Below, piece after piece: positions 22,301 to 34,900 of a DNA stretch of 64,000 bases. The DNA is taken from positions 1-64,000 of the forward strand of contig JAJKFJ010021217.1 of NCBI GenBank assembly GCA_027382625.1. Reading direction: 5' to 3'. The translations under genes and the position numbers were made by a program. The first letter of the stretch is position 1. Each line of letters opens with the position of its first letter. The notes under the pieces are model-generated. The model was not told the DNA's origin and did no database searches. It saw only the letters and a program-made list of their open reading frames with translations. The DNA comes from Tetmemena sp. SeJ-2015. Taxonomy: Eukaryota > Ciliophora > Spirotrichea > Sporadotrichida > Oxytrichidae.

Positions 22301-24120
22301 AGAATCCGCATCACCCCTCAAAACTTGAATGTCAGAAAGATCAATCTAGTCATCAAACCTCAAAATGATTAGTGACTAAATGTCTATAGATGTAACTTAT
22401 AATTAATAAATCAATAAGGGATTGAAGCATTATCTTAAGCATTCGTAAATATGGAACCTTAATCTTTAGATCCATAGAAGAATATGAATTGTTTAAAAGA
22501 TTAATGATGCAAATTTAGTTCTTTCTTGATATTCTATCCCTTGTATTTAGAGTGAAAGCGAATGACGTAACCAACAGTCGGATGAAGAGTATGGCAGCTG
22601 CAACTGTAGCTGCTGACAGTAATGAGGATGACTAGGACTGCTTTAGTGCGAGCACCTCAAACAATAATAACAGTCCTGGTGCTAGCTGCCCTTGATAAAC
22701 ATTGGATCCTCATCCCCACCTCACCGGCAGAGTGCGGCTCTAAATCCCTCTGGGCTGAGCAGTAACTACTAGAACTTGGGAGCAAGTGGCAAGATCATAT
22801 CCAGTAACTGCTCCATTCCCTCCAAGCAGCAGCAACGCTTTCAGAATAACAGGAATGCTTCTATCATTAAATTGAAATTGGGGTGAAGAAGTGAATATTT
22901 TATAAGGATATACTGCTTCTATGGCAAACGAGCAGACAAACGGAGGGGGCCAGAGTAATATCCTCCAGCATAACAGCAAATTACAAAGCAATGAAATCGC
23001 CTCCATTTAAAATTCTACTACCATTGGTAGAGCCAGAGTTGCTAGTGAAGTCGCCTCAACCACCAATTATTATAGTGACAAAGTTTATAGAACTCATTCA
23101 TTAAAGTTTCAATAACAAGAAAGAGAAGCGTAGAGCTTCGATAAAGAAGAAGACACAGAGCTTACTTATGAATGATGGGAGCGTGAATGGCTAACCAATC
23201 GGAGCCCCAACAGTTATCCTATCCTCTCAACCTTAATCCTAATTACAAAGTACTGTAAAGCAAACAGTTAAAAAGAAAAAGAGTTCGGACCTGCTTGATG
23301 CAAGCTAGAGAATCTAGAAGGGATCAACTGCGAGCGTTGTCAATCTAGATTCTCCAATTAAGAAAGTCAATTTCGATACAGCCTTGCCTTAAATCATAGT
23401 GAAATTTTTGAATTTATTGCACTAGAAGCTGGAGGACATAGCATTTAGAGACAACGGGTATGACAGTAGCTCACAAGAGTCTTCGGGGAGGAGGACTTCA
23501 GCGAGACATTTGAGCAGTAGAACAACATTTCAAAGCGAAGTCCACGGAATAGAACCGAAGTTAGGTCTACGACTCTCAGACAAGGTGAGCTCTAGAGTGA
23601 CAAAGATAGGGGCAGTTTACTAAATCTGTCCAAACCTGTGAAGATAAACAAGATTCAATCTGGCACTGTGAAAGTCAGAGACAATATAAGTATGTGTGCT
23701 TAAATTTGCAATATAACTGATGATGGAGGTGATGAGATCACAGACTCAAATGAAAAGCGAAAGCTTACTACAAGGAGAGAGCGCAGATACAGTAAATTTC
23801 TAATTCAGTGACCTTTAACTCATTATAGGTGAGGAAGATATTGGAGCTCTAGTTGTTTCAAATAATATGATTCCTCCCCCAGAGCCCTTGCTGCCAAAAA
23901 CTATAGCCCCCACTGAACCTCTTAGATCTGGGGCGCCCACTCCATTTCTGTAAGTCTTCTTATTTAATCTTTTGAATTCTAAATTTCCACAGAGTTACAA
24001 ATTGATGCAGAGCCTAAAGACCTTGTTCATTCAGGAGTTCCTTAGAGCAAAAAAAAGCAATAACTTGTTGATATTTAAGACAATTTCAAATATGTTACGT
24101 CTTAATATCAGTTTATATGT
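19396..24120 (+). CDS. Very large uncharacterised low-complexity protein
   Basis: The ATG at 19396 opens MRAKQATLLQLAKSRDPSKD, followed by SEKK/Q-rich segments. Readable coding blocks include NKFSNVYLDRLENSQSPLQV, KGFSSVLAPRLDILQS, KLKRLGQEYYEQSHGGKIID, FIDQITKSMLHTQKNYLFRI and RAHYVLLYCLMRIRITPQN, then Asn/Gly/Ser-rich stretches to about 23.9 kb (IPPPEPLLPKTIAPTEPLRS). Many frame changes show unresolved IESs or introns, so the exact product is not established and two genes could be present. The 3' end lies close to where displaced carboxypeptidase segments begin at 24124; the true end is uncertain. No family recognised. Confidence 0.4.
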
Positions 24121-24123
24121 CTT

Positions 24124-24241
24124 CTCTGAGCAAATAAATAAGGAGACTGGAATAGGGTGGCACAGAGACGGCAGAGACATCGCCTATTTCCAAAATAACT
24201 TCAAAAAGGTATCTTAAAGAATTCATTAGACCTTCTTGTCA
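24124..24241 (+). CDS. Displaced inverted MDS 1 of the 41.5-46.5 kb carboxypeptidase
   Basis: Encodes SEQINKETGIGWHRDGRD and IAYFQNNFKK, the end of the CCP N-domain (GW.R.G..I.Y..N). The left pointer CTCTGAGCAAAT (24124-24135) equals 45747-45758 on the minus strand. The right pointer ACCTTCTTGTCA (24230-24241) equals 45700-45711. An intron donor GTATCT at 24211 precedes the right pointer; its acceptor is on the partner MDS. Confidence 0.92.
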
Positions 24242-24290
24242 TTCATATTTATCAATACCTATAATTTAGGAATATGAAAGTTTAAATAGG

Positions 24291-24322
24291 TAGATGCTCT
24301 TTGGCGGGGGCTGATCTCAACA
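24291..24322 (+). CDS. Displaced inverted MDS 2 of the carboxypeptidase
   Basis: A 32 bp segment encoding CSLAGADLN. Pointers TAGATGCTCTTT (24291-24302, partner 45016-45027) and GATCTCAACA (24313-24322, partner 44956-44965). Joining gives [20 protein letters not shown], the signature that follows the zinc-binding motif in CCPs. Confidence 0.92.
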
Positions 24323-24373
24323 TTACAGGTATCGCATGTCGAAGGTGCTTGATAGCTTTTCAATGGGTATATT

Positions 24374-24498
24374 TCTAAAGAGGCGACTGCAAGAGTATCG
24401 ATGTGGAGGGAGTTGAAGATTCCCGCCGTCTATACTATGGAGGCTTCGTTTTGTGGTCCCTCCATTGGCAAGAACGCAGGTTTGCATTTCACCACTGA
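24374..24498 (+). CDS. Displaced inverted MDS 3 of the carboxypeptidase, carries the catalytic Glu
   Basis: Encodes ATARVSMWRELKIPAVYTME then ASFCGPSIGKNAGLHFTT. This is the region with the catalytic glutamate (YTxE) of M14 carboxypeptidases. Pointers TCTAAAGAGG (24374-24383, partner 44665-44674) and CACTGA (24493-24498, partner 44636-44641). The main locus lacks this sequence entirely. Confidence 0.93.
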
Positions 24499-24525
24499 TA
24501 AGTAAATGTCGATCTAATTGCAATG

Positions 24526-24584
24526 AAGAATCTACTTAATTCAGGGAATAAGGACGAAGACGAAGAGGGAGGAGGCTCAGAGAG
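24526..24584 (+). CDS. Displaced inverted MDS 4 of the carboxypeptidase
   Basis: Encodes NLLNSGNKDEDEEGGGSES. Pointers AAGAATCTACT (24526-24536, partner 44402-44412) and TCAGAGAGC (24576-24584, partner 44335-44343). Joined, the main locus reads [20 protein letters not shown] and [16 protein letters not shown] in one frame. Confidence 0.9.
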
Positions 24585-24743
24585 CTTACAATATGTACGA
24601 GGCATGGAGGAAGAGGAGATGGCCAAGATCATGCCTATATAAAGAAGTGAGGATTATTTTGAGCAAAGAAGAAAGTAGACCCTAAGAGACAACTACTCAC
24701 CAAGATAGATTCTAATGAATAACTTGTAATTGCTTCAGTTGGT

Positions 24744-25002
24744 AGAGATCTGACTGCTGGGCAGGAGCTGAACAACATAGATGTCTCACCCACCAGACCT
24801 AGAAGGTCCTTGTAGAATTCCAGCAACCTGAAGGATAGGAAAGAGTTCTCAGAGTCTCCTGATAAGCAGTTGCTGGGTGCCAGCTTCAATGGCGTAGAGC
24901 AGCAATCAGTAAATGCTAAGCAACCAAACACTGGTGGCAGTAGCAACATGTTCAACATCGACTCCATCCGCAACAACATAGACTCCAACGCCTCTCAATC
25001 AG
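24744..25002 (+). CDS. Displaced inverted MDS 5 of the carboxypeptidase (tail region)
   Basis: Encodes RDLTAGQELNNIDVSPTRPR through KEFSESPDKQLLGASFNG to IRNNIDSNASQSA. Pointers AGAGATCTG (24744-24752, partner 43969-43977) and GCCTCTCAATCAG (24990-25002, partner 43919-43931). Joining gives QAQARDLTAGQEL and [20 protein letters not shown]. It therefore shows that the Q/N-rich tail at 41.5-43.9 kb belongs to the carboxypeptidase gene. Confidence 0.92.
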
Positions 25003-25120
25003 CACATTAAATATCTTTCGTGCTCTTGAATTTCAGAATAGAATGGGTTTATGATGAAATTAATGTAATACTACTCTCTTAACTTTTAGAAGGATTTTTA
25101 GTTGTTGCTGTTTCAAAAGA

Positions 25121-27426
25121 TCATGCATGCTTTAAAAATTAAATTAAGAAAGAAAAAGCTTTTAAATTTGTGTCTTTGGTGTTTTGGTTTTGGGGATTCT
25201 CTTATTGCTGATTTTGCTTGATGCCCTTGCCTGAGTTGTTCTACTTGAGTGTCATGCTTTTATTTTGGCCTCCCTGTGTGAATTCGTTAAAGACCCCTGA
25301 GCTGTTATTGTTCTGGAATACCCCTGAGCCCCTCTGGTTATCTTGGAAGGAGACGTTGGCTCCAATTGGGATGGGCTGCCCCTTCCCTGATTTATTTGCT
25401 TAGTTGTTGTTGTTGTTGTTGGTTTACTTCCCAGAGGCCAATAGCTGCGACTGGTTGTTGGGAGGGCGGGAGTCGCTCTTGAACTGGTCTAGGAATCCAG
25501 TTCCTGCGCCCACCCTCATATTTATGCTGGAGTTTGGATTCCCAATGTCCTACTCAAACTTTTAAGGACTTAAGGGCGATATCTAATTGCAATCACAAAA
25601 AATCACTTATTTAGTAAGGGCTTCAAGTTCTGCTGGCCCATCTTGGACATGTTCATGGAGCCATTCTTATTCCCTTAATTCAAACATTAACACTATATTT
25701 TCATTATAATTATCTCATCTGAATTAATTGTTGAGGAACTGGGAGTTTCTGAGGAACCTCTCCTCAGCGTTGATCTCGTTGTTGGCTTGGTCGTCGAAGT
25801 CCTGCTTCGCCTACTCCAACTCTTCGTTCAGGTCCTCTCGCATGCGGTTCCCCATCGACTTCATACCTGACTTCATGATGCCTTCCAAGTTGCGGTGCGT
25901 GCCCTGGTAACTCATCATCTTCGAGGGAGTCTACAAAAGTTGCTATTACTTTTTACTGAATTGATTACCATGGACTGAGCCCCATGGCGGCCCTGGTCGT
26001 TCTTTGCATTCTGGTATTCCTGCTACTTCATCAAGTTCCAAGTATCATACACATAAAATGAATCCAGATAGTTTTAAGATTGTATCTGGCTCCTGCATGG
26101 CGATCTCGTGCAGCTTGTCAGATAGTGAGTGGTGGTGACAACCTCCTCAACCGCTCCTTGCGTCTCTCCTCCATCCGCCTGAGCTGACTCTCCAGCATCT
26201 CTATCCTCTAGTCCTCCTGGAAGCTGACATTGTTCCTCCAGTTTTGCAAGTCCTGGAAAGTTATCTTCTCTCCCAGCCCAAGGTTGCGCTGCTACTTCAA
26301 CTCAGAAATATGTGTAATGAAGTTCAGCACATCACTAAAATAAGCTTAAGAGACAAGGAGATTATTCATTTGGCTGTGCTTAACTTACTCGTCGACCTTG
26401 CGCTTGTAGTTTTCAAACTCCTCTGTGATTCTTTGTTGCTTCTTCTCCAGAATGTTGAGAGCAGCTCCCTTTATCTCCCTCTCTGCCTCTATCCACTTCT
26501 TTGCCTCCTCACTAGTTTCTTCAATTAGTCTATTCACCTCCCAGTCGCGTCGCAAGTTATCCAACCGCTCCTTCACTACGCCCTTCACGTCAAGGCCATC
26601 TAGTTTCTCCAAGGCTGAGTTCTCAGTCAGTCTGAACTTGTACGCAGCGCATTTGATACTTAATAACAATCTATAACAAAGAAGTTATATACTTCATTGC
26701 CATAGAGATCGAGGTGGCGGAGGTTATAGAGATGCAAGACTATGTGTGCAACGTTATCTAGCTCACTCTCTGAGATGAGATTATGACTGGCGTTTATTCT
26801 AGTCAGTGACTACAGTGAAGGTAGCGCCAAATAGTTGAGTGACCGCACTCTGTTGCGATGGATCAAAAGCTCCTTCATGTTCTGCATTGCCTCTAACCCT
26901 TCAAGGTACTCTATCTGATTCCCATACAGAATCAGTCTCTCAAGTTTAAATCATGCTTTAAAAGTTTGGACTGACTTTGTAACCCCTGGATCCTGATGAT
27001 TCTATTCATGCTGAGATCCAGCACTTTGAGATTCCTGAGGCTTTAAAGCCCCTTGAATGACTGCAATTTGGTTTTTACTGAGATTAAGTTCGATCATCAT
27101 GGTGCAGTTCTCCAAGTTCTAGATTGCTGCGATGTGGTTTATGCTCAGGTTCAGGGTGTATAGATTTCCACACCTCTGGAACACCTCCTCAATCTCATTA
27201 TTAATAAGTGAAATAAGGATTGAATATTGTGTGTTTATGTGTTTATAATCTCTCTAAGCATGTTGACAGAGAAGTCAAGGTTAGTGACTGAGGACACCTA
27301 GAGCAGCTGCTCCATGTTGGAGAGCGTCCTGATCTGCGACATAGAGATCTCGAGTGAGATGCCTCCGTTTTACTTGTCCTGAGTTTTGAAGCCCTCTACA
27401 AGTTGCGCTGTTAACCCCACGCTCAT
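25121..27426 (-). CDS. LRR plus coiled-coil protein, axonemal/ciliary type likely
   Basis: Starts MSVGLTAQLVEGFKTQDKQN. LRRs of the SDS22-like 22-residue kind follow: NLYTLNLSINHIAAIQNLEN, MMIELNLSKNQIAVIQG, LRNLKVLDLSMNRIIRIQG, KLERLILYGNQIEYLEGLEA, ELLIHRNRVRSLNYLA and NLRHLDLYGNEV. The LRR cap is AAYKFRLTENSALEKLDGLD. The C-terminal half is coiled coil (VVKERLDNLRRDWEVNRLIE, RIEMLESQLRRMEERRKER, MREDLNEELEQAKQDFDDQA), then a Q/N tail ending at TGA 25121-25123. LRR-cap plus coiled-coil architecture is common in ciliary proteins; that role is inferred. Several IES junctions inside the LRR part were not pinned down. Confidence 0.65.
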
Positions 27427-27429
27427 ACT

Positions 27430-27800
27430 GCAATTATTTTAATTCAAAACATTCTCATAATGAAAGACAGTTTTATAATCTATGCATTTAGAAATTATTA
27501 CTATCTTAAAAAAGTAGAAATACACTTCTGTGGTTAGGTGAAATGATGATGAAAATTGGAGAAATTAAGTTTAGAGCTATTGTTGTATTAAAGGTAGAGA
27601 GCAGGCAGCAGATTTATTGCTGGAGAAAATTAATTTCATTGATATTATAAACTTAAGAAAAGGAGTTAACATACAATTAAAAATATTTTCCATTCACCAA
27701 TGAAATAAATGAGATTTATTTTATGAGTTCGGTATTTTTACAATGTCAATAAAAGCAAATAAAAGAGTAGCTCTCGCACCTTCTCGGCAGTTCCCATCCG
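27430..27800. other. AT-rich divergent intergenic region
   Basis: Separates the minus-strand LRR gene from the plus-strand RING/FHA gene, so it should hold both 5' ends. No specific promoter element can be named. Confidence 0.4.
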
Positions 27801-27809
27801 ACGAATCTT

Positions 27810-29900
27810 ATGAGCCGATTGTTTCTTCGTAATTGCTTTTGATGCCCTCGCCTATTTTCCTAATGAAGATAATGTAGTGTGCAGATTGAGGCTTTTATCT
27901 GGGATCTTAATATAAAGCACTCTTTATTTTCAGTTTTGATCGTGATTCACATGGTCTGTTTGACTACGAGAGCAAAACCATAGTAAGGCAAAGTATAAAG
28001 AGCACTGGCTGCAGTAAGTATTATTCTTCACTTTCAAGAGTGATTCCTTTAAAATAAATTCTGGAGCACAAATGGAAAGGCTTCCAAGAATAGCATTTTA
28101 CAAATTAATGTCTATCTCTTTATCCATATTGGTTGTTTAGTTTTCTTGTCTCGGCTTGAGCAGGAATTGAAAGTGCTATTGCCGAACGTTGACAATTAGG
28201 AAGATTACTAAAACCTGCTCTCTTTGGTCTACAAGCAAGGCTCTTACTATATGTACCCTCCTATTATGGAGTCTATATATCCATGCATTCATTTTAAATG
28301 TACCACTCAAAGAGTCTGACTGATGAGAACTTCAAAAACCATGTGGACAGGGTCTGGCGCATAGTCAAATACGAAACCTTCACAACGGGCAAGTAAAACA
28401 CATTCAAGGTCGTGCAAGGGGACACCATCAAATTTGGGAGAGTGCGCTTCCAAATCAAGAAACTCCACATCGATCCCGCAGACGTACAAAAAATACAAGA
28501 GGACAACAATACTTGTTAAATTATTAGATCAAAATACCTGTGTGCTTATTCTTATAATGCAATACTAATAACATAGACGAAACTAACTAAGCGTCGATAA
28601 GAGGATCAATAATAGGCCAAGGGAATCGAATAGCTCCAAACATGATCTCCATCGACAACTCATAAACGTAGAACTAGATAAGACTAATGACCACTGAACA
28701 AGAAGTAATGAGTGCAGGTGGATTTACTGAACCATTATATTAAAAATCTTAATCTTGCTCATTTCTTTTACCAGATACAAGAATGACTCAAAACTTTGGA
28801 GTGAAAGAGACAGTTGGCTTTGAAAATAAGCCAATAGTGTTCTAAGATGAGAAGATTCAGCAGCAAGAATAGGAGATCAAGCTCAAGGCGGCTTTATTGC
28901 AAAGACAAGCTAGCAATTCCAAGAACTCAGAGTAGATACTTTGTAAAATTTGCTTGTCCGAAGAAGATTCTACAAATCCTATGATAAGTCCGTGTAGTTA
29001 AAATAATTTCACCCTCATTTCTTAACCTTAGTTGTACTGGTTCTATGCAGTATATCCATCTCGAATGCTTAAGAGAGTGGCTGGAAGGGAAAAAGCACAT
29101 GAAGGAGACCCCTTGGGTGAACTCCTATATTTGGAAGAACTTGGAGTGTGAGATTTGTAAGCATGCCTACTCGGATATGTTAACTCTGAAGGATGGACGC
29201 ATAGTGAGTCTGCTTAAATACCAGATTCATGATGACGCCTCAAGCTACATGATCATTGAAAGTGTGACCAACACCACTTCAAAGACTATTCATGTCATCA
29301 ACTTCAGCAACAAGCGCAAAGTTAGAGTGGTAAGTTACTGAAAGCTCTTTCTATACGACTATTTGACTTGAGAATTAAGGAGTTTAACTATTTATTTTAG
29401 GGGAGAGGATAAAATGCAGAGGTGAGGATTACAGACATAAGTGTCAGCAGATTTCATACCTTGATAAAGCTAAACAAAAAGGGAGAAATCATCATCTAGG
29501 ATAACCAATCAAAGTTTGGAACACTGGTGCAGCTAGTTGAACCTTTGCCAGTGAGGATGAACGTCCCTCTTTATCTGTAGATTGGAAGAGTGGTCGCTGT
29601 CATCTTTTCAATCCCTAGATTCTCCTGCCTGCAGAGATGCTTCTGCGCGTAAGTACTTATTCCTTAAAGTTATAAATACTTATTTAGACTCTCAAATACG
29701 AGGAAGAGAGAATAAAATCTGCACTATGATGAAGTGTCGAGGTACTTCCCACTTGAGTTTCAGTATCTGTTCTATCCTGAGACTATCATTCCAAGGAAAT
29801 CTGTAATGGCTACACTAGACTTCAGAAACGGAGTCCTTGGAAATCCCTATAAGTCCATCACAGGCCTCTAAGATCTTCATAATGGATCTCTCGAAATTTT
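27810..29900 (+). CDS. RING-variant (RING-CH) plus FHA domain protein, probable E3 ubiquitin ligase
   Basis: Early segments read SFDRDSHGLFDYESKTIVRQ and LSLVYKQGSYYMYPPIMES. These are followed by a beta-rich block, VDRVWRIVKYETFTTGKQNT and VVQGDTIKFGRVRFQIKKL. The RING-CH (C4HC3) reads LCKICLSEEDSTNPMISPCS, CTGSMQYIHLECLREWLEG and NLECEICKHAY; its CSC step exists only after removal of the IES at 29000-29033. A FHA domain follows: KVRVGRGQNAEVRITDISVS, RFHTLIKLNKKGEIIIQD, QSKFGTLVQL. The C-terminus (FSCLQRCFCA, YDEVSRYFPLEFQYLF) is typical of ciliate FHA/RINGv proteins. A GT-AG intron sits near 29650. RING-CH proteins transfer ubiquitin and FHA domains bind phosphothreonine. Start and end are approximate. 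Confidence 0.75.
29000..29033 (+). other. 34 bp IES splitting the RING zinc ligands, pointer TAGTT
   Basis: The repeats at 28995-28999 and 29029-29033. Excision gives ISPCSCTGSMQYIHLECL, the exact RING-CH consensus. Unexcised, one zinc-binding cysteine is separated from the rest by a frameshift. Confidence 0.9.
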
Positions 29901-29943
29901 AAACTCTTCTTTGCTCCCATTCTACCTAATTTTTCCATTTAAA

Positions 29944-31620
29944 TGTCACGCTCTTCAGCAAGAGACGCATCACGATAGTTCGACTATTAACAACAAGAGC
30001 TGAACGATTAGGATGTGGTACTTGGCTAAGTGAACAGAGGTTCTCAAAGTCATTCACGAGTAGCCAACGCACAAGCCAATGGCTCCTAATCCTCTTAAAA
30101 CTAGACTGTGATAATCAACAACAACAGGAGTAACTTAAACTAAGGCTCTTAGCTCTCAGCGAGACTTATGAATCAAGCAAGCAACCCACTTGTCCTACCA
30201 TAGAGCTCAAGTGTATTTGTGAGGGAGGACGAGAGGTAAGTCTCGGTGGCAATAGAATTCGTAACTAACGCAGACCGATTGGACTCAGAGAACAGACAGC
30301 AGGTAGTTAACAATTTGGTCTAGTAGATGAATGGCATGAGTAGAACTAGAGCTGAAGGCGCTTAGAGATTTGATGGGCAATTAGTACTTTGTAATAGTAA
30401 TGTTATTATGCCTTTTTAACTTGTAATTAGCAGTTGGTTAGGGACAAGAAGGCAATAACCAGAACCTTCCCACCTTTCAGAATAACAACTAGACTATTCC
30501 ACGACTGGGCATCCTCAGAGAAGAGGATGAAGAAGATAAAGATGGAAATTACACGGGCAGACTAGAATTTGAAGGAGAGTTATAGTTGTTGTAGTAATCT
30601 TTTCACTTGTGTTTTAAGGACATAGGAATCCATTTAGCGAACTAAACAGCCACAGAAACGACTACGAAAACAATAACAACGACATTCCGAATTTCAGAGA
30701 GCAAGACTTGGATCAGCTAAATGCTTATAACATCAACAGTTCGAGAGTGCAAGGCACAACTAATCTCATCCCCTAATACCAATCGCATGAGCATCGTTTT
30801 TCAAATCCTTCGCTTCAGCAACACAGCGGCTTGCACTATCAAGGATCCAATCCTAACCTAAGACAGTAGAGGTTGACAGGAGTGGGTAGCAACGGAGGCC
30901 TCCCTCGCATTTAATTGATGAGTCCTACTCATACGAATAGAGAGGCCTCTATTTTCTCTCTAAGTAGATTCAATGACCCTGATGAGGATGAACAAAGGAG
31001 ACTGGAATAAGTGCAAGAGAGTCAATATGAAGAGGTGAAGATTTCTCAGGTGGAGAAAATGGATATCTCAGACCTCCCCATGAACTATAACACAGGCACT
31101 TTCCAGACCAACACTAACTCTTTTATATTTTCTCCTATATTACCTAAAAATATTACTCTCAAAACGCTAATAACAGAACTCAGTCGATGTTCAATTAATT
31201 TGACAAGAAACTGAGGACGAGTTAAGACAAGTCGAATGGAGCTGGAACAGGCTTTGCCACTCTGGTTGGCATTAACGAGCAGAAGCCGATAATTCCACCT
31301 CTCAGCTCAGCTAAGAACCACCTACCCAACGTCAAACCTCTCGCAGGCTACACCTCAGTTTAAAACGAGAGAGGATTCCATTTTATCATTCTATGGTTAT
31401 AGTTTTGACTACTTTGTAAGCGACTGACTTGCCGAGCAACCCTTCAGGCATTAACTTCAACTAACTGTGAATAGCAGCAGTCATAACACCAGCAGTCTGA
31501 TTCCACCTAGTTAAATCTTAAATGTTAAGCTAAAATACCAATTACTCCAGGAAAAGAAGACAAAAACAATAATATGAGCACTCCTAAAAGAATACTTCAT
31601 TATATAACCACTTAACTTAT
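29944..31620 (+). CDS. Uncharacterised S/N/Q-rich protein
   Basis: ATG at 29944 after a T-rich leader: MSRSSARDASRQFDYQQQEL, then SHSRVANAQANGSQSSQNQT, NNRSNLNQGSQLSARLMNQA, SSVFVREDERQVSVAIEF. Later segments: FQNNNQTIPRLGIL-like N-rich text, KLRTSQDKSNGAGTG and ATLVGINEQKPIIPPLSSAK. Low complexity throughout with few hydrophobic segments, so it is probably disordered. It follows the RING/FHA gene directly on the same strand with no clear spacer, and could share its minichromosome. No family recognised; the end is approximate. Confidence 0.45.
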
Positions 31621-31639
31621 AAGCTTTGAGATTAAGTTA

Positions 31640-31950
31640 ACTCCATCTATAATAATCCTAATTCATTTCTGAATAAATGAACTTTACATAATTCACATAT
31701 CACTATTCACTATTCTTCTATATAATTTTTCATAATAAATATTATCTATCTTCACAAATAGGGAGACGGTACCCTCCATGTCTAGACATGAGAAGCTGCC
31801 AATAAATTAATATCGTAGTAGCAGTAGTTTATAAGTTGCTTTTTTAATATTTTAAATGAGAGAACTTATAAATTATTTGAGGATTAATTGAATCTCTTTA
31901 AAATAATAAGTCCATAATCAATCAAAGAATAAATAAATTGCTCTTTCTTA
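31640..31950. other. AT-rich intergenic spacer
   Basis: No reading frame of interest between two plus-strand genes. Confidence 0.4.
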
Positions 31951-34900
31951 ATGGAGTACTCACTCACCTCACACCTGCAGAAACATGGAAGTGGTATAGA
32001 GGGGCCCTTGGGCTCAGACCTCAGCCAGTTCAACGATAATTAATCCCTCGCTTTCTCTGACAGTCAGCAAATTATTGCAACCAGAAATAATAAAAACCCA
32101 TTTAAATATGATTAAAATGGTATGATTAAACTTCTGCTGTATTACTTTACTGATATTTGTGAATAGTTTAAAATCTGGAGAAAGACAGACGAGATTCCAT
32201 ATTACTAAAAGTAAAAATAATTTGAAAGTGATAATTTAATATCAAATGCGTGATAATTAGAAGAGGAGAAGACATTTACATTACCTTGGAGGAAGATCCT
32301 AACCGCAAGCCTAACCACTCTAAAGGCAAGTAGCAACCTTATTATCAATTATTGGATATATCTTTTCTAACTGACTAACTTTAGACGGGATCCTAACTCA
32401 GAGGATGGTGCCACTCGCAGACTTAATGCAAAAAATGCTAGAGATAGAAAGCTCACTCCCTTTTGTAAGTTATCAAATTCATAAACTTTTTAAAATCCAG
32501 ATCGAGAGAGAGAGAGTTCACCATTTTTCTAAATTTACTTATAGATTAGAAAACTAGAGCAGCTGATGAGCGACCAAGAGGACAAACTAGCGAACATGAG
32601 TTATAAAGTGCAGCGACTGATGAGCGCAGGTGAAGTTGACACCAAATTGAGCATCTTTGAGCAGGACCTATTTCTCAAAATGTAAATCATGCTCGGCAGA
32701 ACTGAGACAAAGACCAGCTAAGCGATTGATGCTAAAGCTGATAAGATGGAAATTACTGACTACATCAAGCTTATTAAATTATATCATTGAGTTTAAAATG
32801 ATACAAGTATGAAAACAGTTTTTCTCAATAAGGCAAACTTTACCGACTTGCAAAGGGCCTTTGAAAGAATCATAAACTTGGAACTGCAAGTCAACGGTAT
32901 GGTAGAGTCTTAGGAGATAGGCAGCGCTCACCTGAGAGATACAGTTCAAAAGCTCTGCAAGGAAATGCTAAGCACACAGAGTGAGCTGCAGCAGCTGGCC
33001 AGATAAGAATAGCTGGAGCTGCTGGAATAAAAACTGCATGGACTTGAAACCTTCATGGCAGAAAATCTTGCCTCTGGAAATAAGAACCAAGTTGATATGT
33101 CTTAAATTAATATAAAAGTAGCTTTTATTAAAATCAGAGATGCGTTTATAGATTTTAATTTTGTCTACTGATGATGAGAGAAGGTAATTCAAGGAGATGA
33201 AACACCTGAACATGCATGGCTTCGGCGACGATTATCTCAAACTAATCCAGAAAAGATACGCTGATAAGGATCCCAATTAGTTCCCGCTCAAAGAGAAGGC
33301 TGCTTATCTCCAGGTTCAGAATAATGAAATGGCCTTAAAGATGTTCGCCTAAGATGAATTCTCTCAACATTTATTCTTAAAATCTTATTACAGATTTCTT
33401 ATATTCTATTTAGCGATGGAACAGGATTAGTTGAGAGAGCAAATAACCCAGCAGGCATTATAGATTCAAGAGAGCAATAAGAATTTCAGCTAACTCCAGG
33501 CGGCCATATCAACTCATTCCAGTTCCTAAAAGAAGGTAGACGACTTATTTTCTCAAGCAGCTTAGGAAACTTAAGCACTAAGGGATTATACAAAGAGACT
33601 TGAAGATGCTATGTACAACCTACGAGGGGAACTTGGAAAAATAGGAGACTTGAGACTGAGGGATCACGAGGACTTTGCTTAGAAAATTCTGAGACTGGAG
33701 GTGAATGTGGAAACTCAAAGTAGGGAGCTACAGATGCTCAAGAACACGAGGAAACAAATTCTAGATAAGGTGGATCAAGAACTCAGGTTGTCTAAAGATA
33801 CCAGAGTCAAGACTGAGCGAAGATGCAGCGAATACGATCAAAGAATAGACAGTCTTAGATTATAACTCGCAATATTTTTATTATGTATTAGTCTTATGAA
33901 TGAGGTTCAGAAGCAAAAGAGTCACTTCACTAAGGAAATAGAGTTGCTGAGGGAGCCACTAGCTATTGAAATAGGCAAGATGAGAGCAGAGAATGAGTAA
34001 CTGCACTCAGCTTTCGAAACTCAAAAGGATGACTATAGAGAGTTAACAGGAGGCTTTTTAAAAGTCCTCAACCAAAGAGGTTCAAGTACTTTGCTTCAAG
34101 CTGATGGTGAGCAAGTCGAGGAATTCAAACTCAAAGATAAGTTCTTGCAAAAATAGCAGCAACTAGCTATGATGAAGACATTTTACTCTGAGAGCCAGAG
34201 AATCAGCAGTCCATTCTCTGCTATATAGCTTTAGAAGGAAACTGGCAATATCATATACAATGCTAAAAGTAGAATATGATGAATATAATTGATATAGATG
34301 GATGGAGTGGGTTCAAAAGAGGGAGCTTAAACGATTGTGCCCCTTCCTGACATCCCTAGAATATTCATGAAGGCTTAAAATTTGAGCAGCAATTCAAGCA
34401 GCTTGCATTTGAACGGGATCTAAAGCGCTAGATCGGTTTCCACTGCTCTCACTCAACTTAACACCTATCAGCAGCAAAGCAGTCTGAAGCTTCAGAACTT
34501 TAATCACCAAGGGAGCAGTCAAGCCCTTCATCAGACTCATAATCAGCTTAAATAAGTTAAGGGAGTTGGAAAGAAGCAACCCATGTTCAGTCCTGGAGGT
34601 TAAGCAGCATTTGAGAGTTCAAAATTATTAAACAGCGATAGGAAATCTCAGGAGAGAAACGATAACTACGATAATTCTCAGGATAATGTCTTTACAGAGA
34701 AGGATTTTATTCATGTCTAAGTTAATACCATACGTTTATGATTCTATGAACATGACTGGAACTACATGGCTGCCTCAAACTAGGAGAGGGAATCAATAGG
34801 AACTGCTGAGTCCCAAGAGTGTCTCGAATAGAAGCTAGAGTTTGATGGGCTTCAACTCTAAGAGAGATGAACTCTAAAGAGTATTCGAGTTTAGTGAATG

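Noticed and set aside
24124..25002. A second, independent carboxypeptidase gene on the plus strand at 24-25 kb
   Set aside because: The segments are too short and non-contiguous, and their ends match pointers in the 41.5-46.5 kb locus exactly, supplying what that locus lacks.
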